A stretch of 64,000 nt of DNA from Porphyrobacter sp. SLTP (GCF_009905735.1 NZ_JAAALE010000012.1:1-64000), one strand, 5' to 3'; positions 53,363-63,174 are shown, counted from the first letter of the stretch. Numbers and translations are program-made. The notes: generated by a model from the sequence alone, not told the origin.

Positions 53363-55780
53363 ATGGCCAGCCGCGCGGTCACACCCGTCAAACCCGGTCG
53401 CCAGACTGATGCCGAATGGCGCGCAGGTCTGCGCCGCAGCTTGCGCCGAATCGCGCAGATGACCGGTGCCGGGCTGCTGCTGGGCGCTGCGGTGTTTCTG
53501 GCGCTGGCGCTGGCGAGCTACACCCAGACCGATCCCAGCGGATCGACCGCGGCTGATCCGGACGAAGTCGCCAACTGGATGGGCGCTATGGGCGCTTGGG
53601 CGGCGGACAAGGTGCTGCTGATCTTCGGCCTGCCCGGCGTGCTGCTGCTGCCCTTGCTCTATGTCTCTTCGCGCAAGCTGTGGCGCGATGTCGAGAATGG
53701 CGACGTGCCCGAAACCACCGCCTGGTGGATGCCCACCGCGCTGCTGCTGATCGCCATGACTCTGATCGCGACCGTGCTGAGCCTCGCTTTCGAAGGACAG
53801 GGCGGCACCCTGCCCGCGCAGGCAGGCGGCCTGTCGGGGCTGCTCGGCGCCGGCGCGATCCAGGCGGTGGCGGCGCGGTTTGGCGCGGATGCCGAAGGCT
53901 GGGTGATCCTCGGCCTCGCGCTCACCAGCCTTGCGGTCGGCGTGGGCCTGCTGACCCGGATTTTCGCGATCGACTGGCGCGTGCTGATGAGCCTGCCCGA
54001 ATTTCTGGGCGGCGGCTCGCTGTCGGGACTGATGCGCCGCCTGCCGCTGCCGGGCCGCGAATCTGTCCCGGCGCTCGGCTTTGCCGGTGACGACGCGGAC
54101 GAAGATGATGATGTTGTCGCCCCGCGTCCGCGCCGCACGCTCAAGGGTGAGGCGGCGGCAGAGCCAACGCCGCAGCCTCCGCGCCGCCCGCCGGAAATCA
54201 GCGACCCCTCCGCCCCGCCCAAGCGCGCGGCGGCGGGCAAGACCGCGCAGACCGACATGTTTGCGCCGTTCAACCTCCCCAGCCTCGACCTGCTCGCCGA
54301 ACCGCCGGTCGACAAGGCGCCCAAGCTCGACAAGCTGGCGCTGGAACGCAACGCCCGCCTGCTCGAAAACGTGCTCGACGATTTCAACGTGAAGGGTGAA
54401 ATCACCGCCGTGCGTACCGGCCCGGTGGTGACGATGTACGAGCTGGAGCCCGCCCCCGGCATCAAGGCCAGCCGTGTGGTCGGCCTTGCCGAAGATATCG
54501 CCCGCAACATGAGCGCGATCTCGGCGCGCGTCTCGCCGATCCCCGGTCGGACCGTGATGGGCATCGAATTGCCCAATCAGGATCGCCAGGTAGTGATGCT
54601 GAAGGAACTCGCCGCCTGCGCCGATTTTGCCGAGGCCAAGGGCAACCTGCCGATCATCCTCGGCAAGGATATCGCTGGTGAGCCGGTGATTGCCGATCTG
54701 GCCGCGATGCCGCACCTGCTGGTCGCGGGCACCACCGGATCGGGCAAGTCGGTCGGATTGAACGTGATTCTGCTGAGCCTGCTCTACCGCTTCACGCCGA
54801 CCGAACTGCGCCTGATCCTGATCGATCCCAAGGTGCTCGAACTCAAGACCTATGACGACATCCCCCACCTGCTCTCGCCGGTGGTGACCGAGCCTGCCAA
54901 GTCGGTGCGAGCCTTGAAATGGGCAGTCGAGGAAATGGAGCGGCGCTACCGGATGATGAGCGCAATCTCCTCGCGCAACATCACCTCGTTCAACGAAAAG
55001 GTCAGCGCCGCGATCGCCAAGGGCAAGCCCTTGGGCCGCCGGGTGCAGACCGGCTTCGATCCCGAGACGGGCGAGCAATTGTTCGAGGAAGAACAGCTCG
55101 ATTACCAGCCGCTGCCGCAGATCGTGCTGATCGTCGACGAACTGGCTGACTTGATGGTGACGGTGGGCAAGGAAATCGAAGTCCTGATCCAGCGTCTCTC
55201 GCAAAAGTCGCGCGCGGCCGGCATCCACCTCATCATGGCCACCCAGCGCCCCTCGGTCGATGTCATCACCGGCGTCATCAAGGCCAACCTGCCGACCCGC
55301 ATCAGCTTCAAGGTGACCAGCCGAATCGACAGCCGCACGATCCTGGGCGAGCAGGGAGCCGAACAGCTGCTGGGCAAGGGCGATATGCTCTACAAGCCCA
55401 ACACCGGCGCAATGGTGCGCGTCCACGGGCCCTTCGTCTCGGACGAGGAGGTCGAAGCCATCGCCGATCACTGGCGCGCGCAAGGATCGCCGACCTATAT
55501 CGACGCCGTCACCGAAGAGCCCGAGGATGGCGGCGGGTTCGGCTTCGACGATGAATTCACCGCCTCGGACAACCCGGAAGAACGCAAGTACCGGCAGGCC
55601 TGCCAGATCGTGTTCGAAAACCAGAAGGCGTCCGGTTCGTGGCTCCAGCGCCAGATGGGTGTCGGCTACAACACCGCGGCCAAGTGGATCGAGCGGATGG
55701 AGGAAGACGGCTTCGTCGGCCCGGCGAACCATGTCGGGCGGCGCGAAATCTACCGGGATAAGGACGGCAATCCGTTGTGA
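53363..55780 (+). CDS. ftsK: DNA translocase FtsK/SpoIIIE
   Basis: An 805-aa septal DNA pump that clears chromosome ends at division. The N-terminus has about four membrane helices (LLLGAAVFLALALASY, and pairs to about residue 200), then a Pro/Ala/Arg linker, the alpha/beta motor with LLVAGTTGSGKSVGLNVIL (Walker A), IVLIVDELADLMV (Walker B), and a C-terminal gamma winged helix (QACQIVFENQKASGSWLQRQMGVGYNTAAKWIERME, given here only as a region, about residues 735-790) that reads KOPS sites. Linker length is short compared with E. coli. Confidence 0.96.
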   Translation: MASRAVTPVKPGRQTDAEWRAGLRRSLRRIAQMTGAGLLLGAAVFLALALASYTQTDPSGSTAADPDEVANWMGAMGAWAADKVLLIFGLPGVLLLPLLYVSSRKLWRDVENGDVPETTAWWMPTALLLIAMTLIATVLSLAFEGQGGTLPAQAGGLSGLLGAGAIQAVAARFGADAEGWVILGLALTSLAVGVGLLTRIFAIDWRVLMSLPEFLGGGSLSGLMRRLPLPGRESVPALGFAGDDADEDDDVVAPRPRRTLKGEAAAEPTPQPPRRPPEISDPSAPPKRAAAGKTAQTDMFAPFNLPSLDLLAEPPVDKAPKLDKLALERNARLLENVLDDFNVKGEITAVRTGPVVTMYELEPAPGIKASRVVGLAEDIARNMSAISARVSPIPGRTVMGIELPNQDRQVVMLKELAACADFAEAKGNLPIILGKDIAGEPVIADLAAMPHLLVAGTTGSGKSVGLNVILLSLLYRFTPTELRLILIDPKVLELKTYDDIPHLLSPVVTEPAKSVRALKWAVEEMERRYRMMSAISSRNITSFNEKVSAAIAKGKPLGRRVQTGFDPETGEQLFEEEQLDYQPLPQIVLIVDELADLMVTVGKEIEVLIQRLSQKSRAAGIHLIMATQRPSVDVITGVIKANLPTRISFKVTSRIDSRTILGEQGAEQLLGKGDMLYKPNTGAMVRVHGPFVSDEEVEAIADHWRAQGSPTYIDAVTEEPEDGGGFGFDDEFTASDNPEERKYRQACQIVFENQKASGSWLQRQMGVGYNTAAKWIERMEEDGFVGPANHVGRREIYRDKDGNPL

Positions 55781-55786
55781 TGCTTT

Positions 55787-55826
55787 GCGTCCCCCCCCGT
55801 TGCGCAGCAATGGGGAGGGACTGGGG
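55787..55826 (+). repeat. Palindromic repeat after ftsK (type 2, copy 1)
   Basis: GCGTCCCCCCCCGTT-GC-GCA-GC-AATGGGGAGGGACTGGG forms a hairpin; it is about 87% identical over 40 bases to 63133-63172. It starts 6 bp after the ftsK stop. The inner pair GC/GC here is CC/GG in the other copy, so pairing is kept. Confidence 0.75.
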
Positions 55827-55958
55827 GCCTGCGATGCAATTCGGCAACGCCTTCAAATTGTAAGCCCCGCGTAACGCTGCTTTCATCGCGCCGTAGCGGG
55901 CGCGTCACGCATTGGTGCCACGGGCAAGGCCTCTCTCATGCAACAGGGAAGCCAGAAC

Positions 55959-58325
55959 ATGAACCGCACCACCCTCTCGCGCGTCTCGCTCGTCGCGGTC
56001 GCCACCATCCTCGCCGCCGCCCCGCAGACCGCCTTTGCGCAGGACGCCGAAGCGCCGGCGGACAGCGAAACCGCCTCGGGTAACGAGATCATCGTCACTA
56101 CCCAGAAGATCGAGCAGCGCGCCGTCGACGTGCCGATCACCATCACCGCCACCACGGGCGAGCGAATCCGCGACCTCGGCATCACCGATCTCGACGAGCT
56201 TTCAAGCTACGTCCCCGGCCTGCTGATCCAGGAGCAGAGCGCCAACAACCCCGGCATCGTGATCCGCGGCATCACCTCGGATAGCGGCTCGGCCCAGCAA
56301 GGCCCGCGCGTCACGCTCTATTACAACGGCGTCGACATCTCGCGCTCGCGCGGCTCCTATCAGGCGATCTACGATCTCGAACGTGTCGAAGTGATCAAGG
56401 GCCCGCAGGCGACCCTGTTCGGCACCGCCAGCGCCGTGGGTGCGATCAGCATCGTCTCCGCCCGTCCGCGGGAAGGCTTTTCGGCCGAGGTGCGCGGCGG
56501 CTATGGCAACTTCAACCAGACCCTGCTCGGCGGTTTCGTCAATGTCGGCAGCGACACGCTGGCCTTCCGCCTCGCGGGCGAATGGCGCACGCGCGATGGC
56601 TATGTCGAGAACCTTTCTCCCAATCAGGACGAGGAACTCTACGCGCAGGATCAGCTCGGCCTGCGCGCCTCGCTGCGTTGGAGCCCGACCGAGGATCTGA
56701 CGGTCGACCTCGTCGGCACCTATGACCAGCAGCGCAATGGCGGCACACCGTTCATTTCGGGCCGCTTCCCGGCCTTCACCGGCGCACCGGGCGGGTCGGC
56801 CAATGCCTTCCGCGATGCCAATCTCGGCGGCAACCCGGCGGGCGCGGCGGCGCTGGGCGACGACCAGCTCGGCCTCAACCGCGAGGTTTACGACATCAAC
56901 CTCACCATCGACCACCAGTTCGACACCGACTGGAGCTTCACCACCGTCAACGGTTACCGCAAGTTTGACAGCGCCGAAGTGTTCGACGCCGACGGCAGCG
57001 CCGCGCCCTTCCTCGAATTCGCCGAGATCGCCGATGGCTGGCAGGTCAGCCATGAAGGCCGCTTCACCTATACCGGCACCAAGCTGCGTTCGAGCTTTGG
57101 CTGGAATGCCTTCATCGAGGACGGCCGCCAGAACGTGCCCTTCGCCACCGAGGAAGGCACCTTCCTCCAGTGCCTCTCCTCGCTGTTCGGCGCGCCGCTG
57201 GTGCCGGGCATCGCCTGCGTCGCGCCCAACGGCTCGGTTCCGGCGAGCGGCGTGACCGCGATCCTCACCGGCGGAGCGGCGACCGCGATCCCCTACACCT
57301 CGGTGTTCGAGAACCAGGGCCGCAACGAAGCCTATTCGCTGTTTGCCGATGCGACCTGGATCCCGTTCGAAAGCCTCGAACTGACCGCAGGCATCCGCTG
57401 GCTGACCGAATATCGCGGCTCGGAATTCTTCGCCCGCGTGCCCAACAGCCAGATCAGCCGCGCGGCGCTGATCCCCGGCCAGATCGACACCGGCGGGCGG
57501 ACGTTCTCCGCCGACAAGTGGTTCCAGGCGTGGCTGCCGCGCGTCAATGCACTCTACCGGATCAACGACGATGTGAATGTCTTCGCCACCATCTCCAAGG
57601 GTCGCCGTTCGCCGGTCGTGCAGGTCGCCGCTGCGCGCAGTGGCGGGCGTCCGGTCCCCAACGTCCAGACCATCGCCGAGGAAACCGTCTGGAACTACGA
57701 AGGCGGGATCAAGCTGGCGACGGGCCGCGTGTCGGGATCGATCGGGGTCTATTATCAGGTCTATAACGACTTCCAGGTCTCGGTCGCGCAGCTCGATGCG
57801 CAGGGCAACCCGACCGGCGCCTTCGTCACCCAGAGCGCGGGCAAGGCCTCCAACCTTGGGGTTGAGGCGGAGCTGGCGATCGACGTGACCGACTGGCTCA
57901 ATGTGTTCAGCAATGTCGGCTATATCGACGGCGGGATTGACGAGGACGGCGCGTTCTCGCCCGCCTTCTCGGGCGCGCGGTTCCGGTTGCAGCCGGAAAT
58001 TCAGGCCGCGGGCGGCTTCACCGTCAATTACGAATTCGGCAACGGGATGCGCTTCTTCGCCACGCCGAGCGTGACGCACCGCAGCCGGATCTTCTTCGAA
58101 GTTCCGAACAACCCGCTGATCGCGCAGGAAGCGGTAACGCTGGTGAACGCGCGCGCCGGGATCAGCTTTGCCGATGAGCGCTACGAGATCGCCGGCTTCA
58201 TCCGCAACGCCTTCGATGAAGACTATCTGCTCGACGCGGGCAACACCGGCGGCGCGTTCGGCATCCCGACCTTCATCCCGGCCGAACCGCAGTTCTACGG
58301 GGTGGAAGTGACCGCGAAGTTCTGA
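55959..58325 (+). CDS. TonB-dependent outer-membrane receptor
   Basis: A 788-aa receptor, start at 55959 (MNRTTLSRVSLVAVATILAA, AGGGA upstream) with a signal cut after AFAQ. TonB-box-like NEIIVTTQK, plug (VDVPITITATTGERIRD, VIRGITSDSGSAQQGPRV, RVEVIKGPQATLFGTASAVGAI) and a barrel ending VEVTAKF are visible. The plug lacks the common PSIDPT block, so it is distinct from the receptor at 49066. Substrate unknown. Confidence 0.93.
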   Translation: MNRTTLSRVSLVAVATILAAAPQTAFAQDAEAPADSETASGNEIIVTTQKIEQRAVDVPITITATTGERIRDLGITDLDELSSYVPGLLIQEQSANNPGIVIRGITSDSGSAQQGPRVTLYYNGVDISRSRGSYQAIYDLERVEVIKGPQATLFGTASAVGAISIVSARPREGFSAEVRGGYGNFNQTLLGGFVNVGSDTLAFRLAGEWRTRDGYVENLSPNQDEELYAQDQLGLRASLRWSPTEDLTVDLVGTYDQQRNGGTPFISGRFPAFTGAPGGSANAFRDANLGGNPAGAAALGDDQLGLNREVYDINLTIDHQFDTDWSFTTVNGYRKFDSAEVFDADGSAAPFLEFAEIADGWQVSHEGRFTYTGTKLRSSFGWNAFIEDGRQNVPFATEEGTFLQCLSSLFGAPLVPGIACVAPNGSVPASGVTAILTGGAATAIPYTSVFENQGRNEAYSLFADATWIPFESLELTAGIRWLTEYRGSEFFARVPNSQISRAALIPGQIDTGGRTFSADKWFQAWLPRVNALYRINDDVNVFATISKGRRSPVVQVAAARSGGRPVPNVQTIAEETVWNYEGGIKLATGRVSGSIGVYYQVYNDFQVSVAQLDAQGNPTGAFVTQSAGKASNLGVEAELAIDVTDWLNVFSNVGYIDGGIDEDGAFSPAFSGARFRLQPEIQAAGGFTVNYEFGNGMRFFATPSVTHRSRIFFEVPNNPLIAQEAVTLVNARAGISFADERYEIAGFIRNAFDEDYLLDAGNTGGAFGIPTFIPAEPQFYGVEVTAKF

Positions 58326-58332
58326 CCGCGCC

Positions 58333-58887
58333 CTAGCGGGACTTGATGGCGGGCGGGGGAAGCAATTCCTCCGCCCGCTGCGCATCACGCGCGGCGATTT
58401 CGGCGGGGGTGAGCGGGCGGAAGCGGATGGCGATGGGCGTGAAGCTGCCGTCCTCGCGCTGGCGGATGGTGACTATGCCGCGCTGGTCGCCGCTGCGGAG
58501 TTGTTCCTCAAGCTGGGCAGCGCGGTCCTGCCCGATATAGAGGCGGCCGGTCATCAGCGCAGAGATGCCGTAGACCCCGTTACCATCGGTGGTGATCGGA
58601 TGGGGGCACGCGGCTGCATCATCTGCGGCAGACACGGCATCAAGGCGCGGCGGCTTACCGGCAAGACACAGTGCTGCGGGCCACTGGTCGAGCTCTCGGG
58701 CATCGAACCCCGGCCAATCGTAACTGAACTCGACATAGTGCCCGCGCAGGTAATCGCGCGGATCGTAGCCTTGGATTGGGACCTCCCATTCGGTGCCCTG
58801 ATGGTAGGTGCGGTCACTCTGCGCCCACAGCGCGCCGAGGCCGAGCACGGGGACAACAACAGTGGCGAGGCGGATCAGGCGGTTCAT
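58333..58887 (-). CDS. GDYXXLXY-type membrane-anchored protein
   Basis: A 184-aa protein with one N-terminal anchor (LATVVVPVLGLGALWAQSD) and the motif GYDPRDYLRGHYVEFSYDW, the GDYXXLXY signature. The remainder has two Cys and RLYIGQDRAAQLEEQLRSGD. Members occur next to DUF2157 membrane proteins, as here: its start overlaps that gene's stop by 4 bp. Role unknown. Confidence 0.88.
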   Translation of the reverse strand: MNRLIRLATVVVPVLGLGALWAQSDRTYHQGTEWEVPIQGYDPRDYLRGHYVEFSYDWPGFDARELDQWPAALCLAGKPPRLDAVSAADDAAACPHPITTDGNGVYGISALMTGRLYIGQDRAAQLEEQLRSGDQRGIVTIRQREDGSFTPIAIRFRPLTPAEIAARDAQRAEELLPPPAIKSR

Positions 58888-60035
58888 GCGCCGGGCTCCT
58901 CACGTGGAGCAAAGCGTTTGGACACTCGCACCGCGACCCATGCGACGCTGAGGATCATCACCCCCGACAGGATCAGCCCGAAGCCGCTCGTCAGCAGATC
59001 ACCCGCCAGCTCGAAACTGAGGATGATGAGCCGCAGCGCAATCACGCCGACGGCGAGCTGGAACACCCCGCGCCACTGCGCCGCCAGCGCGGCGGCGGCG
59101 ATGCCGGCCCATAGGGCCATGAACAGCAGCGCGGCGGGGACGGTGAGATCGTTGCAGGCATAGGCGAACACCAGCACGCCCCCGGCCCCGGCGATGATCG
59201 CGCCGGCCATCCGGCCCGAGGCGGTCGGCCGCGCCAGCATCACGCCGAGACCGGCGATCACCAGCACCGCACCGCTCACCGCCATGCTCGCCCATTCACG
59301 GAGCAGCGCGGTTTCGCCAAAAGCGTTGGCACTGGCGATCGCGCAGGCGAAGGACGCTCCGGCCACGGCATAAGCGAGCGCCAATTGCTCTAGTCGCCGC
59401 CAGAAACCCGGGCGATCACTGCGTGCGCGCAAAGCGGCGGCGAGCGGCGCGAAGGCAACCGGGCAAGCGATGACGAAGGCAAGCCACATCAGCCAGCCAA
59501 GCCCCGGATCGCGCGCCGCGCCGTAGCCGGTCATGGCGGTGGCATATTCCCACACTGTCCACACCATCCCGCCGACCACCGCCAGTGCGGCAGGCCAACT
59601 CCGCCCCATCAGCAACAACAGCGGCGCGAACAGGGCCAGCCACACGGCCAGCGGCTGCCACAACGGCGAAGAGGTCTGATAGACCTGCCCGAGATGCCCG
59701 AAGAAGGTGAGGCCCAGCGCCGCGGTGACAAACACCAGCGCCTCGACCGCCCAAGGAGACTGCTCCGCCAGCCGCTGCTCGCGCAGGAACAGCGCCGCCA
59801 GCAGCCCGGCAATCAGCGCAAAGTGAAGCGAAAGCCGCACCAGACCGGGAATATCCTCCCAGTTAGCCGCAATGACTGACACCAGCCCCAACCCGATCGC
59901 CAGCGCGCCGATCCCGAACACCGCCCACAGCACCAGCGGGCGGGCGTGTTCGGTCTCGTAGGCGAGCAGCCGGTCGCGCGTGGCCGCGTCGATCAGGCCG
60001 GCCTCTTGCCATTGGACGATCTTGCGCGCGCTCAT
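58884..60035 (-). CDS. DUF2157 polytopic membrane protein
   Basis: A 383-aa protein: an N-terminal soluble part (IVQWQEAGLIDAATRDRLLAYE, the DUF2157 hallmark) followed by about ten membrane helices. It ends overlapping the GDYXXLXY gene, and the two form a common two-gene unit. Function unknown. Confidence 0.9.
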   Translation of the reverse strand: MSARKIVQWQEAGLIDAATRDRLLAYETEHARPLVLWAVFGIGALAIGLGLVSVIAANWEDIPGLVRLSLHFALIAGLLAALFLREQRLAEQSPWAVEALVFVTAALGLTFFGHLGQVYQTSSPLWQPLAVWLALFAPLLLLMGRSWPAALAVVGGMVWTVWEYATAMTGYGAARDPGLGWLMWLAFVIACPVAFAPLAAALRARSDRPGFWRRLEQLALAYAVAGASFACAIASANAFGETALLREWASMAVSGAVLVIAGLGVMLARPTASGRMAGAIIAGAGGVLVFAYACNDLTVPAALLFMALWAGIAAAALAAQWRGVFQLAVGVIALRLIILSFELAGDLLTSGFGLILSGVMILSVAWVAVRVSKRFAPREEPGA

Positions 60036-60079
60036 CGCGCCACGCTACCCGCTCGCCCGCTGCCGGGCAATCGGCGCGG

Positions 60080-61141
60080 CTATTTGGCTTCGAGTTCGGC
60101 CTTGGTCAGCACGACCATGTTCTGAACCTTGGCGGCGTTGGCCGTCATCGCTTCGTCCGGCATGGCCACCATCCCGACCTTGGCGAGCGGGCCAGTCTTG
60201 CCCCAGCTCTTGACCCATTCCTTCATGAAGTCCTCAAGCCCCGGGATCGCGCGCATGTGCGCTTTCTTGACATAGACGAACAGCGGACGCGCGCCGGGGT
60301 ATTTGAAGCTGGCGATGTTGTCATAGGTCGGATCGACCCCGTTCATCGGCAGGCCCTGCACCCGGTCGGCGTTTTCTTCCATGTAGGAATAGCCGAACAC
60401 GCCCACGGCGCGCGGATTGCCGACGATCTTCTGGACGATGAGGTTGTCCTGCTCGCCCTGGTCGACATAGCCGCCATCATCACGCACTTCGGTGCAGATC
60501 TGGCGGTATTCGTCCTCGTTGCTGTCCTTGAGCGCCTTCATCGCCGGATCGGTCTTGCAACCGACTTCCATCACCAGTTCCTTCAGCGCATCGCGGGTGC
60601 CGGAGGTGCTGGGCGGGCCGTAAACGAGGATCGGATCGGCCGGCAGCGCCGGATCGACATCCTTCCAGGTCTTTGCGGTCTGCGGCTTGCCGTAAGGCTT
60701 CGCGGCGAGCGCTTCATAGATCGTCTTGGGCGACAGGTTGAGCATGATCCCGCCGCGTGCCGAGGCGAAGGCGATGCCGTCCAGCCCGACTTGCAGTTCA
60801 ATGATCTCGTCGACCTTGTTCGACGCGCAGCTATCGAATTCCGATGGCTTCATCCGGCGCGAGGCGTTGACCATGTCGGGGGTGTTGGGGCCGAGCCCGG
60901 AACAGAACAGCTGGATGCCGTTCCCTGTTCCGGTCGATTCAATCAGGGGCGAGCGCTTGTCCGGGAAGGACCGGGCGAAATTCTCCGCCACCAGCTTGGC
61001 AAAGGGATAGACGGTCGAAGAACCCACCGCGTGGACCGACTGATTGGCCGAACCGTCGCCGCTGTCACAAGCGGTCAGCGTTGCAGCCCCCAGCGCCATC
61101 AAGCCGCCGACTTTGAAGAACTTTTTGATAGAATGTGCCAT
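60080..61141 (-). CDS. pstS: Phosphate-binding lipoprotein of ABC transporter
   Basis: A 353-aa PstS-like protein with lipobox LTAC (Cys about residue 25), then VGSSTVYPFAKLVAENF and STGTGNGIQLFCSG, the phosphate-binding loops; KVDEIIELQVGLDGIAFA and SGTRDALKELVMEVG follow. It feeds phosphate to PstCAB, which is not in this window. A Pho box lies about 80 bp upstream, so phosphate starvation should induce it. Confidence 0.93.
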   Translation of the reverse strand: MAHSIKKFFKVGGLMALGAATLTACDSGDGSANQSVHAVGSSTVYPFAKLVAENFARSFPDKRSPLIESTGTGNGIQLFCSGLGPNTPDMVNASRRMKPSEFDSCASNKVDEIIELQVGLDGIAFASARGGIMLNLSPKTIYEALAAKPYGKPQTAKTWKDVDPALPADPILVYGPPSTSGTRDALKELVMEVGCKTDPAMKALKDSNEDEYRQICTEVRDDGGYVDQGEQDNLIVQKIVGNPRAVGVFGYSYMEENADRVQGLPMNGVDPTYDNIASFKYPGARPLFVYVKKAHMRAIPGLEDFMKEWVKSWGKTGPLAKVGMVAMPDEAMTANAAKVQNMVVLTKAELEAK

Positions 61142-61222
61142 GATTATTCCCGATGAGTTCGGATCGAACCCCTGCCCAAATGGCGCAAAAGCCGCGCCCC
61201 GATCCGCCCCTAGGCGGACTTC

Positions 61223-61240
61223 ATGACAAGCTTATGACTA
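61223..61240 (-). promoter_or_regulatory. Pho box (PhoB-binding site) of pstS
   Basis: On the minus strand the sequence reads TAGTCATAAGCTTGTCAT: two GTCAT half-sites 11 bp apart, matching the CTGTCAT-N4-CTGTCAT consensus at 11 of 14 positions. It ends 81 bp before the pstS start, leaving room for a promoter -10 region. Confidence 0.75.
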
Positions 61241-61325
61241 TCCTTCGCCACGGATCGGCATGCTGAATCTTTTGAACACAGCAATTTAGGTGACTGCACG
61301 CAACTGCATGAGAATGCGTGATATT

Positions 61326-61345
61326 CCTCCAAAAAGGAGGTTTTT
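61326..61345 (+). terminator. Terminator-like hairpin CCTCC-AAAAA-GGAGG-TTTTT
   Basis: A 5-bp stem over an A5 loop, followed directly by T5, points along the plus strand 43 bp before the diguanylate cyclase start. No gene ends here on this strand, so it may act as a leader attenuator or the end of a short RNA. Confidence 0.5.
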
Positions 61346-61388
61346 CGCTTAACAGCATCGTAACAGCTTGCATAGTAAGACCCGCCAT

Positions 61389-63125
61389 ATGGCACTTGCG
61401 CGCCTCATCTTCCGTTACGTCGTGGCTGCTGCGCTCCTCGCGCTGTTGGCCGCGCGTCCGGCTGCGGCGAATGATCATACTGTGCCAATCTTTGCTCCGA
61501 CGTGCCACGCCGCAAGCGGCGTCGAGGCCACGGCGCGCGACATGCAGGCGCGGGGGCGATGGATCTGCAACAACCAGTCATGGCGGTCGGATGTGCCCGT
61601 GGTCTGGCTTCGGTTCGAGGCGGGAAGCTGGCAGGGTGAAAAGCTGCCGCGGCAGTTCTTCTCCCGCATTGCCCGGTTCAAGTCCGTCACCTTCCACGCG
61701 ATCGACGCCGATGGCGAGAGCCGCGTCACGCGCCTGACGCAGGCCGATGGGGTCGCGTTCCCCGCTGGCCCGGTGTTCCAGCTCCCCCTGCCCAAAGTCA
61801 CCGCCGAGACGACCGTGCTGCTGGCCCGGATCGAAGCCCCGCACTCGGTCCCGCTGCTGACCGAGGCACGCATCACCCATGATCCGGGCGAGGCCGAATG
61901 GTCGCAGACCGAAATGATGCTGCTGGCCTTCGTGGTCGGGATGCTGGTGCTGCCGCTGTTGTTCGACATCAGCTTCTTCCTGGTGCTGCGCGAACGCTTC
62001 GTGGTGCTCCATGCCGCAATGGTCAGCGCCATGATGATCTATGTGGTGACGGCGGGAGGGTTGGCCTCGGCCTTCGTGACGCTGCCGGTGGCTGTCCTCG
62101 CCGTGGTGTCGCCCTTGTCCTACGCCATTGGCGCCGGACTATCGATGCTGTTCCTGGCGACCTTCCTGGAACGCGGCGCGCAGTCGCGGGTGATGCGCAA
62201 CCTGACGATCGCGACCGGCTGGTTCACCATGATCGCGCCCGGGTTCTTCGCGCTCCAGCTCGATGCGACCCAGACATTCGACGACCGCGGCTATTTCATC
62301 ACCTTTATCCCCTGCATCCTCGTGATCAGCGTGGCGGTGATTGAGGCTGTGCTGCGCGGCAGCCGCTCGGCACGCTATATCGCCGCCGCGTGGATGCCGA
62401 TCATCATCGCCTCGACCGAACGTCTGTTGCGCGGCTTTGGCTGGCACGTCGGCCCCTCCAGCCTCGACCAGATGATCTATGTCGCGGTCGGGATCGAGGT
62501 GGTGGTGATCAGCCTCGCGATTGCCGACCGCTTCCTCGCCCTGCGGCGCGAGCGCGATGCGGCGCTGACCGAAGCGAAGATGCTGGAACAGATCTCGACC
62601 CGCGATTCGCTCACGGGTCTGATGAACCGCCGCGCCATCGAAGCGCGCTTCGATGAGCTGGTGGCGCAGGGCTTCGATACCTTCGCGCTGGTCGATCTCG
62701 ACCGGTTCAAAGCGATCAACGACCTCCACGGCCACCAGGTTGGCGATGCCGCGCTGATCGCCTGCGCCAGCGCGATCCGCGCGACCGGCGACCGGGATTC
62801 GATCGCGGTGCGGCTGGGGGGCGAGGAATTCGTGGTGCTGCTGCGCGGCCCGCGCTCGCTCGAACGGGCCGAGGCGCTGCGGCAGGCGATTCCGATGCGG
62901 ATCGCCAAGGAAGTGCCGGGGCTCGACCTGCCGGTCACCGCCAGCATGGGCGTGATCGTGATGGCCGAAGCCACCCGCCACAAGATGGCCTTCGCCGAGT
63001 TCTACGCCCGCGCCGACGCGCTGATGTACGAAGCCAAGGCGTCCGGCCGCAACCGGCTCGCCTATGAACGTCTGACAGTGTTCACCAGCGCCCCGCCGGA
63101 GCGCCGTCGGGAACGCATGGCTTAG
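61389..63125 (+). CDS. Membrane diguanylate cyclase (7TM-GGDEF)
   Basis: A 578-aa protein, start at ATG 61389 (MALARLIFRYVV); a TTG at 61368 would add seven residues. A signal/anchor is followed by a periplasmic sensory region, then about seven membrane helices, a short coil and a GGDEF domain with DSLTGLMNRRAIEARF, FALVDLDRFKAINDLHGH and the intact active loop RLGGEEFVVLL. It should make cyclic-di-GMP. No EAL domain. The type 2 repeat follows its stop. Confidence 0.92.
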   Translation: MALARLIFRYVVAAALLALLAARPAAANDHTVPIFAPTCHAASGVEATARDMQARGRWICNNQSWRSDVPVVWLRFEAGSWQGEKLPRQFFSRIARFKSVTFHAIDADGESRVTRLTQADGVAFPAGPVFQLPLPKVTAETTVLLARIEAPHSVPLLTEARITHDPGEAEWSQTEMMLLAFVVGMLVLPLLFDISFFLVLRERFVVLHAAMVSAMMIYVVTAGGLASAFVTLPVAVLAVVSPLSYAIGAGLSMLFLATFLERGAQSRVMRNLTIATGWFTMIAPGFFALQLDATQTFDDRGYFITFIPCILVISVAVIEAVLRGSRSARYIAAAWMPIIIASTERLLRGFGWHVGPSSLDQMIYVAVGIEVVVISLAIADRFLALRRERDAALTEAKMLEQISTRDSLTGLMNRRAIEARFDELVAQGFDTFALVDLDRFKAINDLHGHQVGDAALIACASAIRATGDRDSIAVRLGGEEFVVLLRGPRSLERAEALRQAIPMRIAKEVPGLDLPVTASMGVIVMAEATRHKMAFAEFYARADALMYEAKASGRNRLAYERLTVFTSAPPERRRERMA

Positions 63126-63132
63126 CGAATTC

Positions 63133-63172
63133 GCGTCCCTCCCCGTTCCGCAGGAAAGAGGAGGGACTGGGA
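63133..63172 (+). repeat. Palindromic repeat after the cyclase gene (type 2, copy 2)
   Basis: GCGTCCCTCCCCGTT-CC-GCA-GG-AAAGAGGAGGGACTGGG, 7 bp after the diguanylate cyclase stop; near-identical in pattern to 55787-55826, with a compensating change in the inner pair. Confidence 0.75.
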
Positions 63173-63174
63173 GT

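Noticed and set aside
53333..55810. 825-codon minus-strand frame opposite ftsK
   Set aside because: Shadow of ftsK; the sense frame has complete FtsK motifs.
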